Shown here in pieces: positions 18,449 through 27,230 of a DNA stretch of 64,000 nt; position 1 is the stretch's first letter; every line of letters starts with the position of its first letter. The DNA is taken from assembly GCA_029237695.1 (NCBI GenBank), contig CM055268.1, positions 54,397,131 through 54,461,130 on the forward strand, given 5' to 3'. A program made the translations under genes and the position numbers. The notes under the pieces were generated by a model. It worked only from the letters and a program-made list of their open reading frames with translations, had not been told where the DNA came from and did not search any database. The DNA is from Conchocele bisecta (Eukaryota; Mollusca; Bivalvia; Lucinida; Thyasiridae).

Positions 18449-19114
18449 ATGAACGAATCACCACTTCCGAGCACGCTTCCAATTCCAACAATGTTGGATC
18501 CCAATCCATTAACACTGTATCCAAATCGCGAATTGGATGATATTGGTTTTGGCGTAAGAAGTTCAGATTTTAGGTTGGACAATATCGTCGCGATGCAGAA
18601 TATTCTGAACCAAGAGGGAGAAAATAGGAAAATAAATGCTAAAAAATATAGACGAGCTGCAAATATGGTGGAGGGGGTGAGCACCGTGCTGGCAACAATT
18701 TATATAATGGGTGGGGCTGGAACCGCCGCGTTTTTGTCTACAGTCGTGGCAATTCCTGTTGGAGGGGGTTTGAGCGGGGTATCCGCCGGAGCGGGGTTGT
18801 TATGTATGGCGTTTAGAGTAGTGGGAAGAAAATTCGAAAATAAAAGTAGAAAGCACGACAGAATATCAGTTCTCGCGAGGTCTAAGAAAAATAGCATCGA
18901 CGTTATCGTCTCAAAAGCGTTGGCCGATAATAATATATCTGATGTCGAGTTCGAATCGGTGGCGGAGGAGATGTCTCGATATGAGGATTTAAAACATACT
19001 ATTAGAATTAAGGCGCGCGCCACCCTTCCAAAAATTGAGAATACTAATTGGGATAAATTTAGTTCAAAACTGGGAGATAAAGTGGGGGTAAATTTACAAC
19101 ACCACCTGCAGTAA
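18449..19114 (+). CDS. Conserved-looking hydrophobic protein, 221 aa
   Basis: The ATG at 18449 is 11 bp after the fibre stop, so the two are probably co-transcribed. The N-terminus is proline-rich (SPLPSTLPIPTMLDPNPLTL) and contains two of the element's palindromes (18485-18497 and 18521-18536). The middle begins with a basic helix (KKYRRAANMVEGVSTVLATI), then a long hydrophobic Gly/Ala region at about 78-122 that could span a membrane once or twice. The C-terminal half is charged and helical (RKHDRISVLARSKKNSIDVI, NNISDVEFESVAEEMSRYED). I have the impression that similar proteins accompany related elements, but no function is known. The frame is intact. Confidence 0.6.
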   Translation: MNESPLPSTLPIPTMLDPNPLTLYPNRELDDIGFGVRSSDFRLDNIVAMQNILNQEGENRKINAKKYRRAANMVEGVSTVLATIYIMGGAGTAAFLSTVVAIPVGGGLSGVSAGAGLLCMAFRVVGRKFENKSRKHDRISVLARSKKNSIDVIVSKALADNNISDVEFESVAEEMSRYEDLKHTIRIKARATLPKIENTNWDKFSSKLGDKVGVNLQHHLQ

Positions 19115-19125
19115 ATTGTGATATT

Positions 19126-19479
19126 TTATAATTTTTCAATTTCTTTAAAAGCGATATCGTAGAAATGTATATTCGTAAACGAATCGTTGGGTTTTAACAA
19201 TTGTATATAATACACCTTAGTTTTATATCCGATACGCATTATCCGTCTTAATATTTGTATTTGCCCCTTGTATAGTTCGCATAATTGCCGGTATAATTTT
19301 GTAAATTCAACGTTTTTATCGGAGCTTAATTAATTACGCTGATATTCCATGTATTCGATATCGCCTAGTGTTTTAAATTTATAGAATTTATATATAGTAC
19401 TATAACCCCCGTAATCTTCGTAAACTTCTTCAACACAGTCATTATAAGCTTTCAATTCCCATTGTATTTTATTATCCAT
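19126..19479 (-). pseudogene. Small unknown gene with a single in-frame stop, 118 codons
   Basis: A single minus-strand frame from the ATG at 19479 (MDNKIQWELKAYNDCVEEVY) to a TAA at 19126-19128 is interrupted only at codon 50 (TAA at 19330-19332). Both halves have the composition of real protein: an acidic, aromatic first half (EDYGGYSTIYKFYKFKT) and a basic second half (LYKGQIQILRRIMRIGYKTK, DSFTNIHFYDIAFKEIEK). It lies between the 221-aa gene (convergent, 11-bp gap) and the right terminal repeat, mirroring the small minus-strand zinc-finger gene at the other end. No cysteine finger or known domain is visible. Stop-free length per half is modest, so confidence is moderate. Confidence 0.5.
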
Positions 19480-19521
19480 TTTCTCTAATAATAGTGCAAT
19501 AATTGATAATGTTTTTTCTGT

Positions 19522-19832
19522 TCAATTTCCAATATAATTGGGACTACAAACCACTTTTTATCATTCAATACCACCACCAACTTTTGGTTGGTGGTGGGAG
19601 CTACAATACAGCTCAATAACGTTACAAACGTTGGTGGTATCATTTTGACTCCCTATATACTACTACATAAGTCTGTGCCAAACTCTCTAGACCACCAAAT
19701 GCAGCTCACGAAGACGCGTTTGATGCGCCATATTTCATAAAAATCCGTTACGTAATAAGGACACTATAAAATAATACGTACTTTTAATCGGTACTTATTA
19801 TTGTTGTTAGTACCACGTGATCATACACCTTG
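19522..19832. repeat. Right inverted terminal repeat
   Basis: The reverse complement of the left end, from CAATTTCCAATATAATTG through TACCACGTGATCATACACCT, ending CACCTTG. It includes the CCACCACCAACTTTTGGTTG hairpin also present on the left (5233-5262). It lacks the inserted 75-bp hairpin of the left copy. Confidence 0.9.
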
Positions 19833-19833
19833 A

Positions 19834-19839
19834 TATATG
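19834..19839. repeat. Candidate target-site duplication, right
   Basis: TATATG, matching 4928-4933, with one extra A between it and the repeat end (or ATATG with one AT added by slippage). Confidence 0.5.
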
Positions 19840-20462
19840 GGCCACTGAAGGGGTTTTGCAGTTGTTAAATCAACGTAATCAAATCATTGCTTCAAACATA
19901 ACTGCAAAAGTGTTCTATTTGCTTTAAACATTATTATAGAAAATGATTGCCTCGTCATATTTCTTTGCAGATATGTGTTATTTTCAATCTAATCTATTAT
20001 TATTTTACAGGGCTCAGATTACCAATCGCTAAACGTTTTTATGAGTTACTAATTCATGAGTAAATACACACCGGTTGATGTGATCTAAAACATATAATTG
20101 CGTACAATGGACATAGTGTAATACCTCACTGTAGTAAATCTCATAATACAGCATAGTGCCATAACCACGCAAATGAGACCGATAGAGAAATACCCTGGAT
20201 GTCAGTACAGCTTTAATGTTTGGTGCTGTGTGTATAGAATACATATAATATTATATAGCATGTATGTGGATTTAGTATGATGTTTATTAAACTCGTTAAC
20301 TATATTCATAAGAAACTCGGCATAGCTAACTTAACTAACACGGGCGCTAATCATCTTGTAATTTCAACTCATATCACCGAAGTCCAGTGCATTGTGCCTA
20401 TTTGTGGTATTAACGGTACATTGGCTTTCTTACATCATTGCCAGCAGGCGTCTGTGTCCCTG
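19840..20462. other. Intergenic stretch, nothing recognised
   Basis: Short accidental frames only. No repeat family shared with the rest of the window was noticed. Confidence 0.4.
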
Positions 20463-20770
20463 TAGCCGATTTCATCAAAATTGCGAAGTATACTTTTCTA
20501 GCACAGTGTACTTTGAGGGAGTAATCATTTATTTTTCCCGAAATGCAGGCATGATTTCATATAGAACTAACGACTGCATATATTTGATGATTAAAAGTAT
20601 GCAGAATTATTATGCTGAACTAATTACATTATCACAGACAAAATGGCTGTGATAATGTAATAAATTGAGTATAATAACAATTAATAAATTTATCCTAAAA
20701 TTGAAAATTTCTCCCTCAAAGTATACTTTGCTAGAAAAGAATACTTTGCAATGTTGGTGAAATAGGCTAC
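20463..20770. mobile_element. About 308-bp foldback MITE, GTAGCC...GGCTAC (copy 1 of 3)
   Basis: Ends GTAGCCGATTTCATCAAAAT and ATGTTGGTGAAATAGGCTAC; inner arms contain AAGTATACTTT(T/G)CTAGCA and an AT-rich palindrome around TACATTATCACAG. Copies at 31206-31510 and 36312-36578 share the same ends and centre. Confidence 0.85.
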
Positions 20771-21577
20771 TGAATATGACAATACTGGCACACTGGGTGA
20801 CACAAATGCACAACAGCAATAAGACAATATTCGAGTTCAGCAATTATCAATTTGTCCTGTAATAATTTTCACTGAATATAGCGAGTGTAGCATATAATTA
20901 GTATTTGGCATATTGTAGCATGTACATACATGTAAGGTATGTCAAACTACTGGGATGGTGAATTTACCACAAATATCTCACTCACTACCTGTACCTATAG
21001 TGTTATATACACTGAGATGTGTCAGTAATTTCACGGTCCGTTGTGGGGGAATAGCGAAATATAGCAGACATACTTACCTGTTTCGTAAAATGTCCTGAAA
21101 TGTATATGACAATAAGAACTAACATATGAAGAGAAGGAAGTAAATACACCTGTGTCTTAATGCTTAGCTCCGCAAATACAATATACTAAGCCGCTCGTTC
21201 GATAATATAGTCAAGTATTGCAAAATAATCAACCGAGCAGAGCTCGATATAGCGCAGGGAGGGTCCGGGGGGGAATTTTGGAAATCTACATCGCACTTCC
21301 TGCGTTCTGGCGCATTTTGGAGCAAAGATATTGACACTGTCACAGTATGTTTAGACATGATTTTTGAAACAATAAGAAAACGACCGAAAAATGAATGGAA
21401 TACATGGCACTTGGCATGAAACGTGCCTTGTAACTTGTAAACAATCTTTACTCGGTGAATTTTAGCGCGCGCTCACGGGTCCCCCCCCCCCACCCCCCCC
21501 CCCCTCCTGATCCGCCCATGGGTATACAGTATTTGTGCGCTACAAAATATTTCACATTCATCACTGGAATATTCTAA
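20771..21577. other. Intergenic stretch with shared fragment and poly-C
   Basis: A C-rich run lies at 21480-21505. The preceding segment ACGTGCCTTGTAACTTGTAA (about 21419-21460) is shared with about 25474-25510, and CGTTCTGGCGCATTTT (about 21303) with 30597-30612, so parts of one dispersed repeat are present. No gene. Confidence 0.4.
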
Positions 21578-21681
21578 GTTATTGTGATTCTACACAGGCT
21601 ATATGGTGTAATATTGCCCGTCTGAACATACCTTCAGACGGGCAATATTACACCATATAGCCTGTGTAGAATCACAATAAC
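21578..21681. mobile_element. 104-bp near-perfect palindrome
   Basis: The arm GTTATTGTGATTCTACACAG... is repeated as exact reverse complement around the centre CATACC; each arm is about 49 bp with no mismatch seen. Such fidelity suggests a recent foldback element or an inverted duplication. Confidence 0.8.
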
Positions 21682-22816
21682 GTATTTGTCATACCGCAGA
21701 TCCTGTATTTGGCCGTATAAACATATCTCTTCTTTTGATCTTTGCGTTTTTTCAGGAAAAAAAATAATCCGAGATTCAATTTTCTACCGTCAGTCTTAAT
21801 ATAAAGGCGTAAATGAACATTTAGTTTTTTTATTGAACGAAAACAAACTAAATATGGAGTAAGAAATCCATCGAAAACGACTTTATGACAGTTTTTTTAT
21901 ATCGTGTAATTTAATTTATATTCCACTGCTCTATCGATCTGCTCTCCCTTTGGCGCCTCTAGAATAATGCGACTGGTTCCCAAACATTCTCTGTCATTGC
22001 TACGCCGCGGTTTCGTGCGTGGAACCCATAGTTTGTGACCTAAATATAGCAGTGTCACGAAGACAAGCGTGTTGAGATTTGAAAAGCAATTTTAGTTATT
22101 TTGGCTAATTTTTCGCTCATATTTTGATGAGCGAAGAATATTTATGGAAAAATAAACAATAAAGACTGGTTTTGAGTGTACAATTTGTTACTTGTATTGA
22201 TCAATTCGGGGTTTTATTGTGTTTAGTGAGGAATACAATTCGCAATCGATAGACGCTTGCAAAATGCGTCTTCATTGGACGCAGGGCGCCGGAGGGGAAT
22301 CTCAATTCCTGTATGTCCGACGGCCTTGGCAGGTCATATAATATATATGACCATGCAAGCTAGCCAATCAAAAGCCGATAAACTTATCTGCGGTATGACA
22401 AATATAGATGTGAGTAAAGTAAACACTATCTATGTAAATTATACGAAACATGCTTCGAAAAAAAAAGATTATAGAATCCTATTATAGATTAGGTACTAAC
22501 ATAGTAAAGTACCTTTGGAAAGTAGGTGAGCTCGATCATTAAGGTTGAGGTGATCCCCACTACGTGTCACGTGTGCCATAACATGCGAAGATAACGATTT
22601 ATTTTACTGCGTAGTTTCACGAAATAATTATTATCAAAATGTGCATAAAATATAACATATGTGCGCAGCAGTTGATTTTTACCAGCGTATTTGGACGAAG
22701 GTTTAACATTGAATAACTTTGGGAGACATTTCATAATGATAGTCATATATGATGAAAGTTGATATGTCGGATGAGTACCTACACCACTATCAACATCGAT
22801 GACTGACTATGGCAGA
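21682..22816. other. Intergenic stretch, nothing recognised
   Basis: AT-rich sequence with short frames only, such as 22257-22487, which has no recognisable motif. Confidence 0.4.
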
Positions 22817-23125
22817 GCTGCAGATAAGTTCTGTATCTAAAGAGTATTGTATCCCCATATTTCAAATTCAATGCGTATTTTACTTTTACAAATGTATTAT
22901 TGATTTTCTTCCTTATTAAATAGGGAATAAATTATACAAAAATAAAACAAATTTAAAAATGTACTGCTTTTTACAGCTGAACTAAGTAAATTTTCAACTT
23001 TGTTACAGTATTTTCACTACTCAATTTGATAATCCATACGTATTTTCACATTGCTGTGAGTATTTTGTTCTCCAACTTTTGATAATCAAGTCGTATTCTG
23101 CTAAAATCATTTATCTGGAGCCCTG
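22817..23125. mobile_element. CCAGATAAGG-family non-autonomous element (reverse copy)
   Basis: Matches 28352-28690 over most of its length in the opposite orientation (GTATCTAAAGAGTATTGTAT end, then TTATCTGGAGCCCTG end). An inverted partial duplicate of its end follows at 23125-23175. The CAGGGCTCC terminus resembles hAT-type ends (inference). Confidence 0.7.
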
Positions 23126-23496
23126 TCAGAGCTCCGGATAAAAGATATTAGCAGAATACGTCTTGATTATCTGTTATGGTGAAGCAGGCAAAGTTACCGG
23201 CCGTAGACAGAGTCACCAAATCAGATAGGGCACAAAGGTACAGTGTCGAAAAGGACGAGTCCGATATGTCAGTTATTGATGACCATATGGACAGAGGTTT
23301 CAGAAGCCCAACAACAGCAAAAACGGTTGTATACACTACATACATTCATATATAGCTTGTATAGTTGAACCCCTCTAAACCGAACACCCTGGGGATCCCA
23401 TTGTGTCTTATTTAGATGGGTTTCAATGTAAGTTATGTCTTGTTCTGTCTGTTCATAACAGAAAATGACAAAAAGTGGCCATCGAGTGATTAATTG

Positions 23497-23565
23497 CAAT
23501 GGAACCTCTCTAAACCGGACACGTGGGTACTTCCCAGTGTGTCCGGTTTAGAGAGGTTCCAATGT
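23497..23565. mobile_element. Short palindromic element with CCTCTCTAAACCGGACAC arms
   Basis: Arms TGGAACCTCTCTAAACCGGA and GTCCGGTTTAGAGAGGTTCC flank a short centre. A related partial copy (CCCCTCTAAACCGAACACCC) is at about 23372. The arm is the same word that builds the minisatellite at 652-1718. Confidence 0.8.
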
Positions 23566-23902
23566 ATAGACCAGATAAAGAATTATATGCAAATGAGACC
23601 AGTATAAAGGAACAGTGTCACCAGAGCAGAAAAAACACACTATGATAACTAGCTACATGTAACTGTAATAACTACATCATTCTTTATGTGATATCTGCAA
23701 TGTATATACATGTACATGTGATATATTTTGACTATATCGAGACGTCGATGGTGTTATTTATTCTCATATGAACCAATGCAAAATGGGTTCACCAACCGGA
23801 ACGTTGTTTTTCACAATTACCACGTACACGCTATGTGGTATATCAATTTATTTAGTCTTGCTTCTTAACAGACAGTCTATTTCATTTTGTTCCGTTTTCA
23901 AC
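23566..23902. other. Intergenic stretch, nothing recognised
   Basis: AT-rich sequence between the palindromic element and the Tc1 fragment. No gene or repeat recognised. Confidence 0.35.
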
Positions 23903-24010
23903 ATGCCACGGCTTTCTGAAAATGAAAGAATTCAGGCCGTTGGGATGTTGGCGGCTGAAATGACGGCCGCGGCCGTCGTGCGTAGGTGGTGATGCTCCAA
24001 GATCACGATA
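23903..24010 (+). pseudogene. Tc1-like transposase, N-terminal fragment
   Basis: The ATG at 23903 opens MPRLSENERIQAVGMLAAEM, which closely matches the N-termini of the two larger Tc1 pseudogenes here (starts at 29943 and 62984). After 29 codons a TGA occurs, but the frame continues CSKITI, equivalent to the helix-turn-helix of the others, until the palindromic MITE at 24013. Only the first DNA-binding helix region remains. Confidence 0.7.
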
Positions 24011-24012
24011 CA

Positions 24013-24116
24013 TACAGTGGGATCAGCGTGTAAGTGCACACACGAACGAACACGACAGGTTGGAACCAACCTATTGTGTTCGTTCGTGTGTGCACTTACA
24101 CGATGACCCCACTGTA
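24013..24116. mobile_element. 104-bp palindromic TA-flanked MITE (copy 2 of 3)
   Basis: Same termini (TACAGTGGGATCAGCGTG and CACTGTA end) and centre as 4252-4355. It sits directly at the broken end of a Tc1 transposase fragment. Confidence 0.85.
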
Positions 24117-24139
24117 ACTTGGTAGCAAGTTCCGCGACA

Positions 24140-24330
24140 AACAGTGTAGACCCAGATGAGCCGGCTCGTAGTGAGCGGTCTCATTAGGATCTTCACTTTT
24201 TGCAAGAAATTCTCTCACTTTTCAGACAAAGAAACACTCCCTTTTATAAATGGAACAGTCTGAGAATCAGTTTGTGACGATTGGATTTTTCTGCAAATTA
24301 ACATATCACAGTCCATTCCAGTTATTTAAG
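24140..24330. repeat. GAGCCGGCTCGTA...TTAGGGTGAAAGGG dispersed repeat (partial)
   Basis: The motif CAGATGAGCCGGCTCGTA, then CCCTTTTATAAATGGA and CCATTCCAGTTATTTAAGG, recurs at 43150-43380 and, reversed, at 54664-54880. The far end (AGGGGTGAAAGGGCTAA) appears only at about 25570, suggesting another element inserted at about 24331. Confidence 0.65.
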
Positions 24331-25330
24331 GCTTGGTCACAACGAACCCACGACGAATTTGTGCCACGACACGACAGAAAATTTGGGCAAATCGTGAGTC
24401 ATCGGGTGTCGTCGCAAGACAGTCCTATGAAATTTTGAGCATCGTGGCACCGACTTGCAGTCGTGAGGCAAAATTGGACATGCATCTTTTTTGTTCGACG
24501 ATTTTGTGTGGTATCTATGTCTTGTGGCTGTCGTGAGTCTGTCATACGATAGTCTTGTGACAGTCTTGCGACTGTCGTGCGATAAATATCTTGTCGTGGG
24601 TACCAGAAAAAAATTGTTTAGTCAAACAATCTTACGACTGTCGCACGACTGTCGCACAACTCGCAGGACAGTCGTGAGGCAGTTGCAAGATTGTCTCACG
24701 AATATTATATTTCGTAAGAGGCTCACACAACATTGCAAGTCTGTCGTGTGTTAGTCTTTCGTTAGTCTTGCAGGGTCACCGGCAATCACCGAGTCGTCAT
24801 CCGTGTCATCACCTTCATCAGCTTGGGGTAGTGGCTCCTGTGTCTCGTGCACATCAGCCACTGTTACCACCTTTCTCTTGTTGGTTTTCTTCTTGGGAGG
24901 CATCCTGGATACAAACTTTGATTAAATTTTCAAAATGTTGAATAAAATAAAGTGACAAATGTCAAAAATTCGGGCAGATGTTTTCACTGAAAAATCTCGA
25001 GAGCAAATGGCAGGCAACAGACCGGGCCTCGTTATATAGTCGGGAGACGGACGCGCGAGCGTCCCACGAGTGACGCACGACTGTTGTGCGGCAGTCTTGC
25101 GTGAAAAACAGCCCCCCCCCCCCCCACCCCCCCCCCCCCCCCCGACAATGCCCGACAACGCACGATGGTGCCACGACTGTCGCACGACTGACTTGCGACA
25201 CACCCACAACATAACCACGACATATCTTTTTGTTTCTGTCGCGTCCCCATCGCCAAACCATCTTTAATGTGTCGTAGCCCTTATACAAATATTGTATGGA
25301 TCTACCACAACACAATTTCGTACGATCCGT
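24331..25330. mobile_element. CGACTGTCGTGCGAC-rich region, probable transposon remnant
   Basis: About 400 bp on the left (24340-24760) and 150 bp on the right (25055-25200) are saturated with variants of GTCGTGCGAC, GACTGTCGCACGACTG and GTCTTGC, in both orientations, like the subterminal repeat arrays of cut-and-paste transposons. The middle holds a short minus-strand coding-like segment (24751-24903). Long C-rich runs lie at 25111-25143. Confidence 0.5.
24751..24903 (-). CDS. Short basic/acidic ORF, possible first exon in a transposon remnant
   Basis: The ATG at 24903 opens a 50-residue frame with a Lys-rich start (MPPKKKTNKRKVVTVADVHE) resembling a nuclear localisation signal, followed by an acidic stretch (DEGDDTDDDS). 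It ends within the CGACTGTCG repeat zone. It could be a leftover first exon of a transposon-encoded protein. No domain is identifiable. Confidence 0.3.
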   Translation of the reverse strand: MPPKKKTNKRKVVTVADVHETQEPLPQADEGDDTDDDSVIAGDPARLTKD

Positions 25331-25383
25331 TGTGCCGTTGGATTGTAGTTCAGGTCGTTGTTGTTGTGGATGATGTCAGATGA

Positions 25384-25412
25384 TGATGCTGCTGCTGCTG
25401 CTGCTGCTGCTG
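25384..25412. repeat. (GCT)n microsatellite
   Basis: About nine GCT triplets in a row, with no open frame of interest across it. Confidence 0.9.
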
Positions 25413-26422
25413 ACCCGCGTTTATTTGTTGGCTGCACTCCCCAATAAACAATAAATTAACAACGCGAACATAGAAACGTGCCTTGTAACTTGTAAACAAT
25501 CTTTACTCGCCGTCCACCACCCCACCCCCACCCCCCCACCCCCCCCCACCCCTATCGTTAGGGGCTTTAGGGGTGAAAGGGCTAATGTTACAGAATACTA
25601 TCAGAGAGGGCACAATGCAAATATGTCTTGTTTTTGACTGGACATCCCGCCTCTTTTGCTGATATTTCAATGGCTAAACGTTGTCACGGACGTTACCAAA
25701 TGACGTCAGTGCGATGACGTAGCATTCAAAAAATCGAATTTCTTTGAACAAAAGAAATTAAATGCGCATTTCATAATTATGACCAGATAACCAGCATTAG
25801 CCAGGCTATTGTCTTGTGATACACAGTTTAACACAGTTTAACAGACCAGGGGGGCCGTTTCACTAAACTTCGTACGACTAAAATGTTCCGGTAAGTGCAA
25901 ATTTAGGATCGTCTGTAAATAAATCCAATAATTGTTGACAAGAAAACACTGTTAATATGATGTGTACAGACTATCATAATTGTGCACTTACGAACTTTTT
26001 TTCCGACTCGGAAACGGCAGGAGTCTCAAATTTACTAATGTATGTTTCATGTAACCTGCCCAAATTTTACAGGTGTATAAATAATAAACAATAGTTTTTC
26101 GATAATATTATTTTTTCTAAAAATATAACAATGAACCTGCTGTTTCTGTTTTGTGAAACTTTGTCCAATATAGATTTTATTGTAAAAAAACAAATTTCCC
26201 CATGTTAAATCCTCATAGACATCTTCACAGAAGATATAACTTGAGGATTTTGTTTTCCATTTTCAGACATAGTGGACCAATGTTTAAATTTTTACTTTTT
26301 GTTTTCTGACATACAGTAAGCGTGTTCTGGCGATTCTAGAAACAAAATTGCTACCTCCTACTCTCATAGCTATCTCATAGATATCAAATTATATCGGAGT
26401 CGAATGACTGAAGCTATGTTCA
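25413..26422. other. Intergenic stretch with MITE fragments
   Basis: Contains a C-rich run (25514-25550), a partial copy of the GGCCGTTTCACTAAA element (about 25850-25960; full copy at 42459-42688), and a degenerate palindrome with CCCCATGTTAAATCC (about 26175-26260) that also occurs at 32880-32950. No gene. Confidence 0.5.
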
Positions 26423-26526
26423 TTCCTCAAGGTGCATGATCATGGGTTACAACAACAACAACACCGGCTGAACGTGTTGAAAGCTCGCCCACTCCAAAGT
26501 AAGTAGTATTTAATATTTTCCTTTAA

Positions 26527-27230
26527 GGTACATGCCCACGCAGCAGGTTACACTGTACTACTACTTTTTATTTTCTGTCATGCCTTATATAAGCCATTTG
26601 TCTACCCACTAACGAGTTATTTTTAATTACGGCGCGTGTTCATTGGTGTTAAATCGCATTTTATATGCCGCGACCAGAAAGGGTATTTTCTGACCTTGTG
26701 CTATTTTTACCAATACGCGTTACGTGACGTGGTCAATCATATCACATCTTTGACATGCGCAGTGAAGTATCGGAAGTTGAGAAGAAAAATCTCTGTTCGA
26801 GTCCAAATCTAAATCTGCACGTAACTCCTTCCATTTGGTGATCTGGTCGCCAATATTAACCAATCTCTCTCTGTACTGCCTGTCCCTCAGACATTTCGCC
26901 TTTTTTTTGGCCGACGCCGTTTCATACAATTTCCGTCCTGCACGTTTCGACATGTTGATATTCTTGTTTACATATTGGGAAGCCTACTTGCGCGCGTAGT
27001 ATATTGCGCATGCGCACCGCAAGCCGTGATGTGAAAGTCGTCGTCCCCGCATATTATCAAAATAGATTGTTACCGCCGCGCGTCGCTAACAGTAAATTGA
27101 TAATTAATAAATGATTATATTTGTATAGCGGGCACTCGTAATATTTAGAACTGGTGGAATAGTGACATAATTATACACTTATTTAATTCCTATAAAGAAC
27201 ATTTTGTGCCTACTGCGTGGGTATGTACCT
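26527..27230. mobile_element. TTAA-flanked element nested in the foldback (copy 1)
   Basis: Ends GGTACATGCCCACGCAGCAGG and CTGCGTGGGTATGTACC, flanked by TTAA (26523-26526 and 27231-27234) as piggyBac-type elements are. Copy 2 at 59972-60680 has the same ends and body in the opposite orientation. About 700 bp; it has no transposase but carries a short ORF. Confidence 0.8.
26720..26953 (-). CDS. 77-aa basic ORF carried by the TTAA element
   Basis: Opens MSKRAGRKLYETASAKKKAK at 26953. The sequence is basic and helical at first (CLRDRQYRERLVNIGDQITK), then KWKELRADLDLDSNRDFSSQ and a Cys-containing end (LHCACQRCDMIDHVT). The W...L...L.LDSNRDF pattern resembles the N-terminal segment of poorly characterised invertebrate DNA-binding proteins (weak impression). 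The same ORF, with two frameshifts, is in copy 2 at 60 kb. It may be a captured host exon. No transposase motif. Confidence 0.45.
   Translation of the reverse strand: MSKRAGRKLYETASAKKKAKCLRDRQYRERLVNIGDQITKWKELRADLDLDSNRDFSSQLPILHCACQRCDMIDHVT

Larger units (their letters stand above)
11592..18536. repeat. Dispersed short palindromes (CCAATCGCGATTGG family)
   Basis: Near-palindromic words of 12-16 bp recur at 11592-11605, 11708-11722, 11736-11750, 11801-11815, 11967-11980, 11987-12000, 12492-12506, 12652-12664, 13459-13473, 15005-15016, 15770-15784, 17599-17612, 18485-18497 and 18521-18536. Perfect examples are CCAATCGCGATTGG (17599) and CAATCGCGATTG (15005). Most fall inside genes, in different frames; they encode QSPIA, QSRLDEL, NSNRDW, TNRRLGE or PNRELDD depending on frame. 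None was seen in the polymerase, the integrase or the main capsid frame. Confidence 0.8.
4934..19832. mobile_element. Polinton/Maverick-type endogenous virus-like transposon, about 14.9 kb
   Basis: The unit is bounded by long inverted terminal repeats (4934-5310 and 19522-19832). It encodes the diagnostic set of this class: protein-primed family B DNA polymerase, retrovirus-like integrase, FtsK/HerA-type packaging ATPase, major capsid protein and penton-like minor capsid protein. It also has a fibre-like protein and several small membrane or basic proteins. Polintons replicate through their own polymerase and insert by integrase; those encoding capsid proteins are regarded as integrated relatives of dsDNA viruses (family knowledge). 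Polymerase, integrase and the capsid C-terminus carry stops, frameshifts or deletions, so this copy is not autonomous. I did not find an adenain-like protease. Confidence 0.92.

Noticed and set aside
4928..19839. Free-living or bacterial virus interpretation
   Set aside because: The element is embedded in eukaryotic repeat-rich DNA with transposon-type ends, and the gene set is Polinton-like.
25070..25267. Proline-rich ORF
   Set aside because: Caused by the C homopolymer runs inside a repeat.
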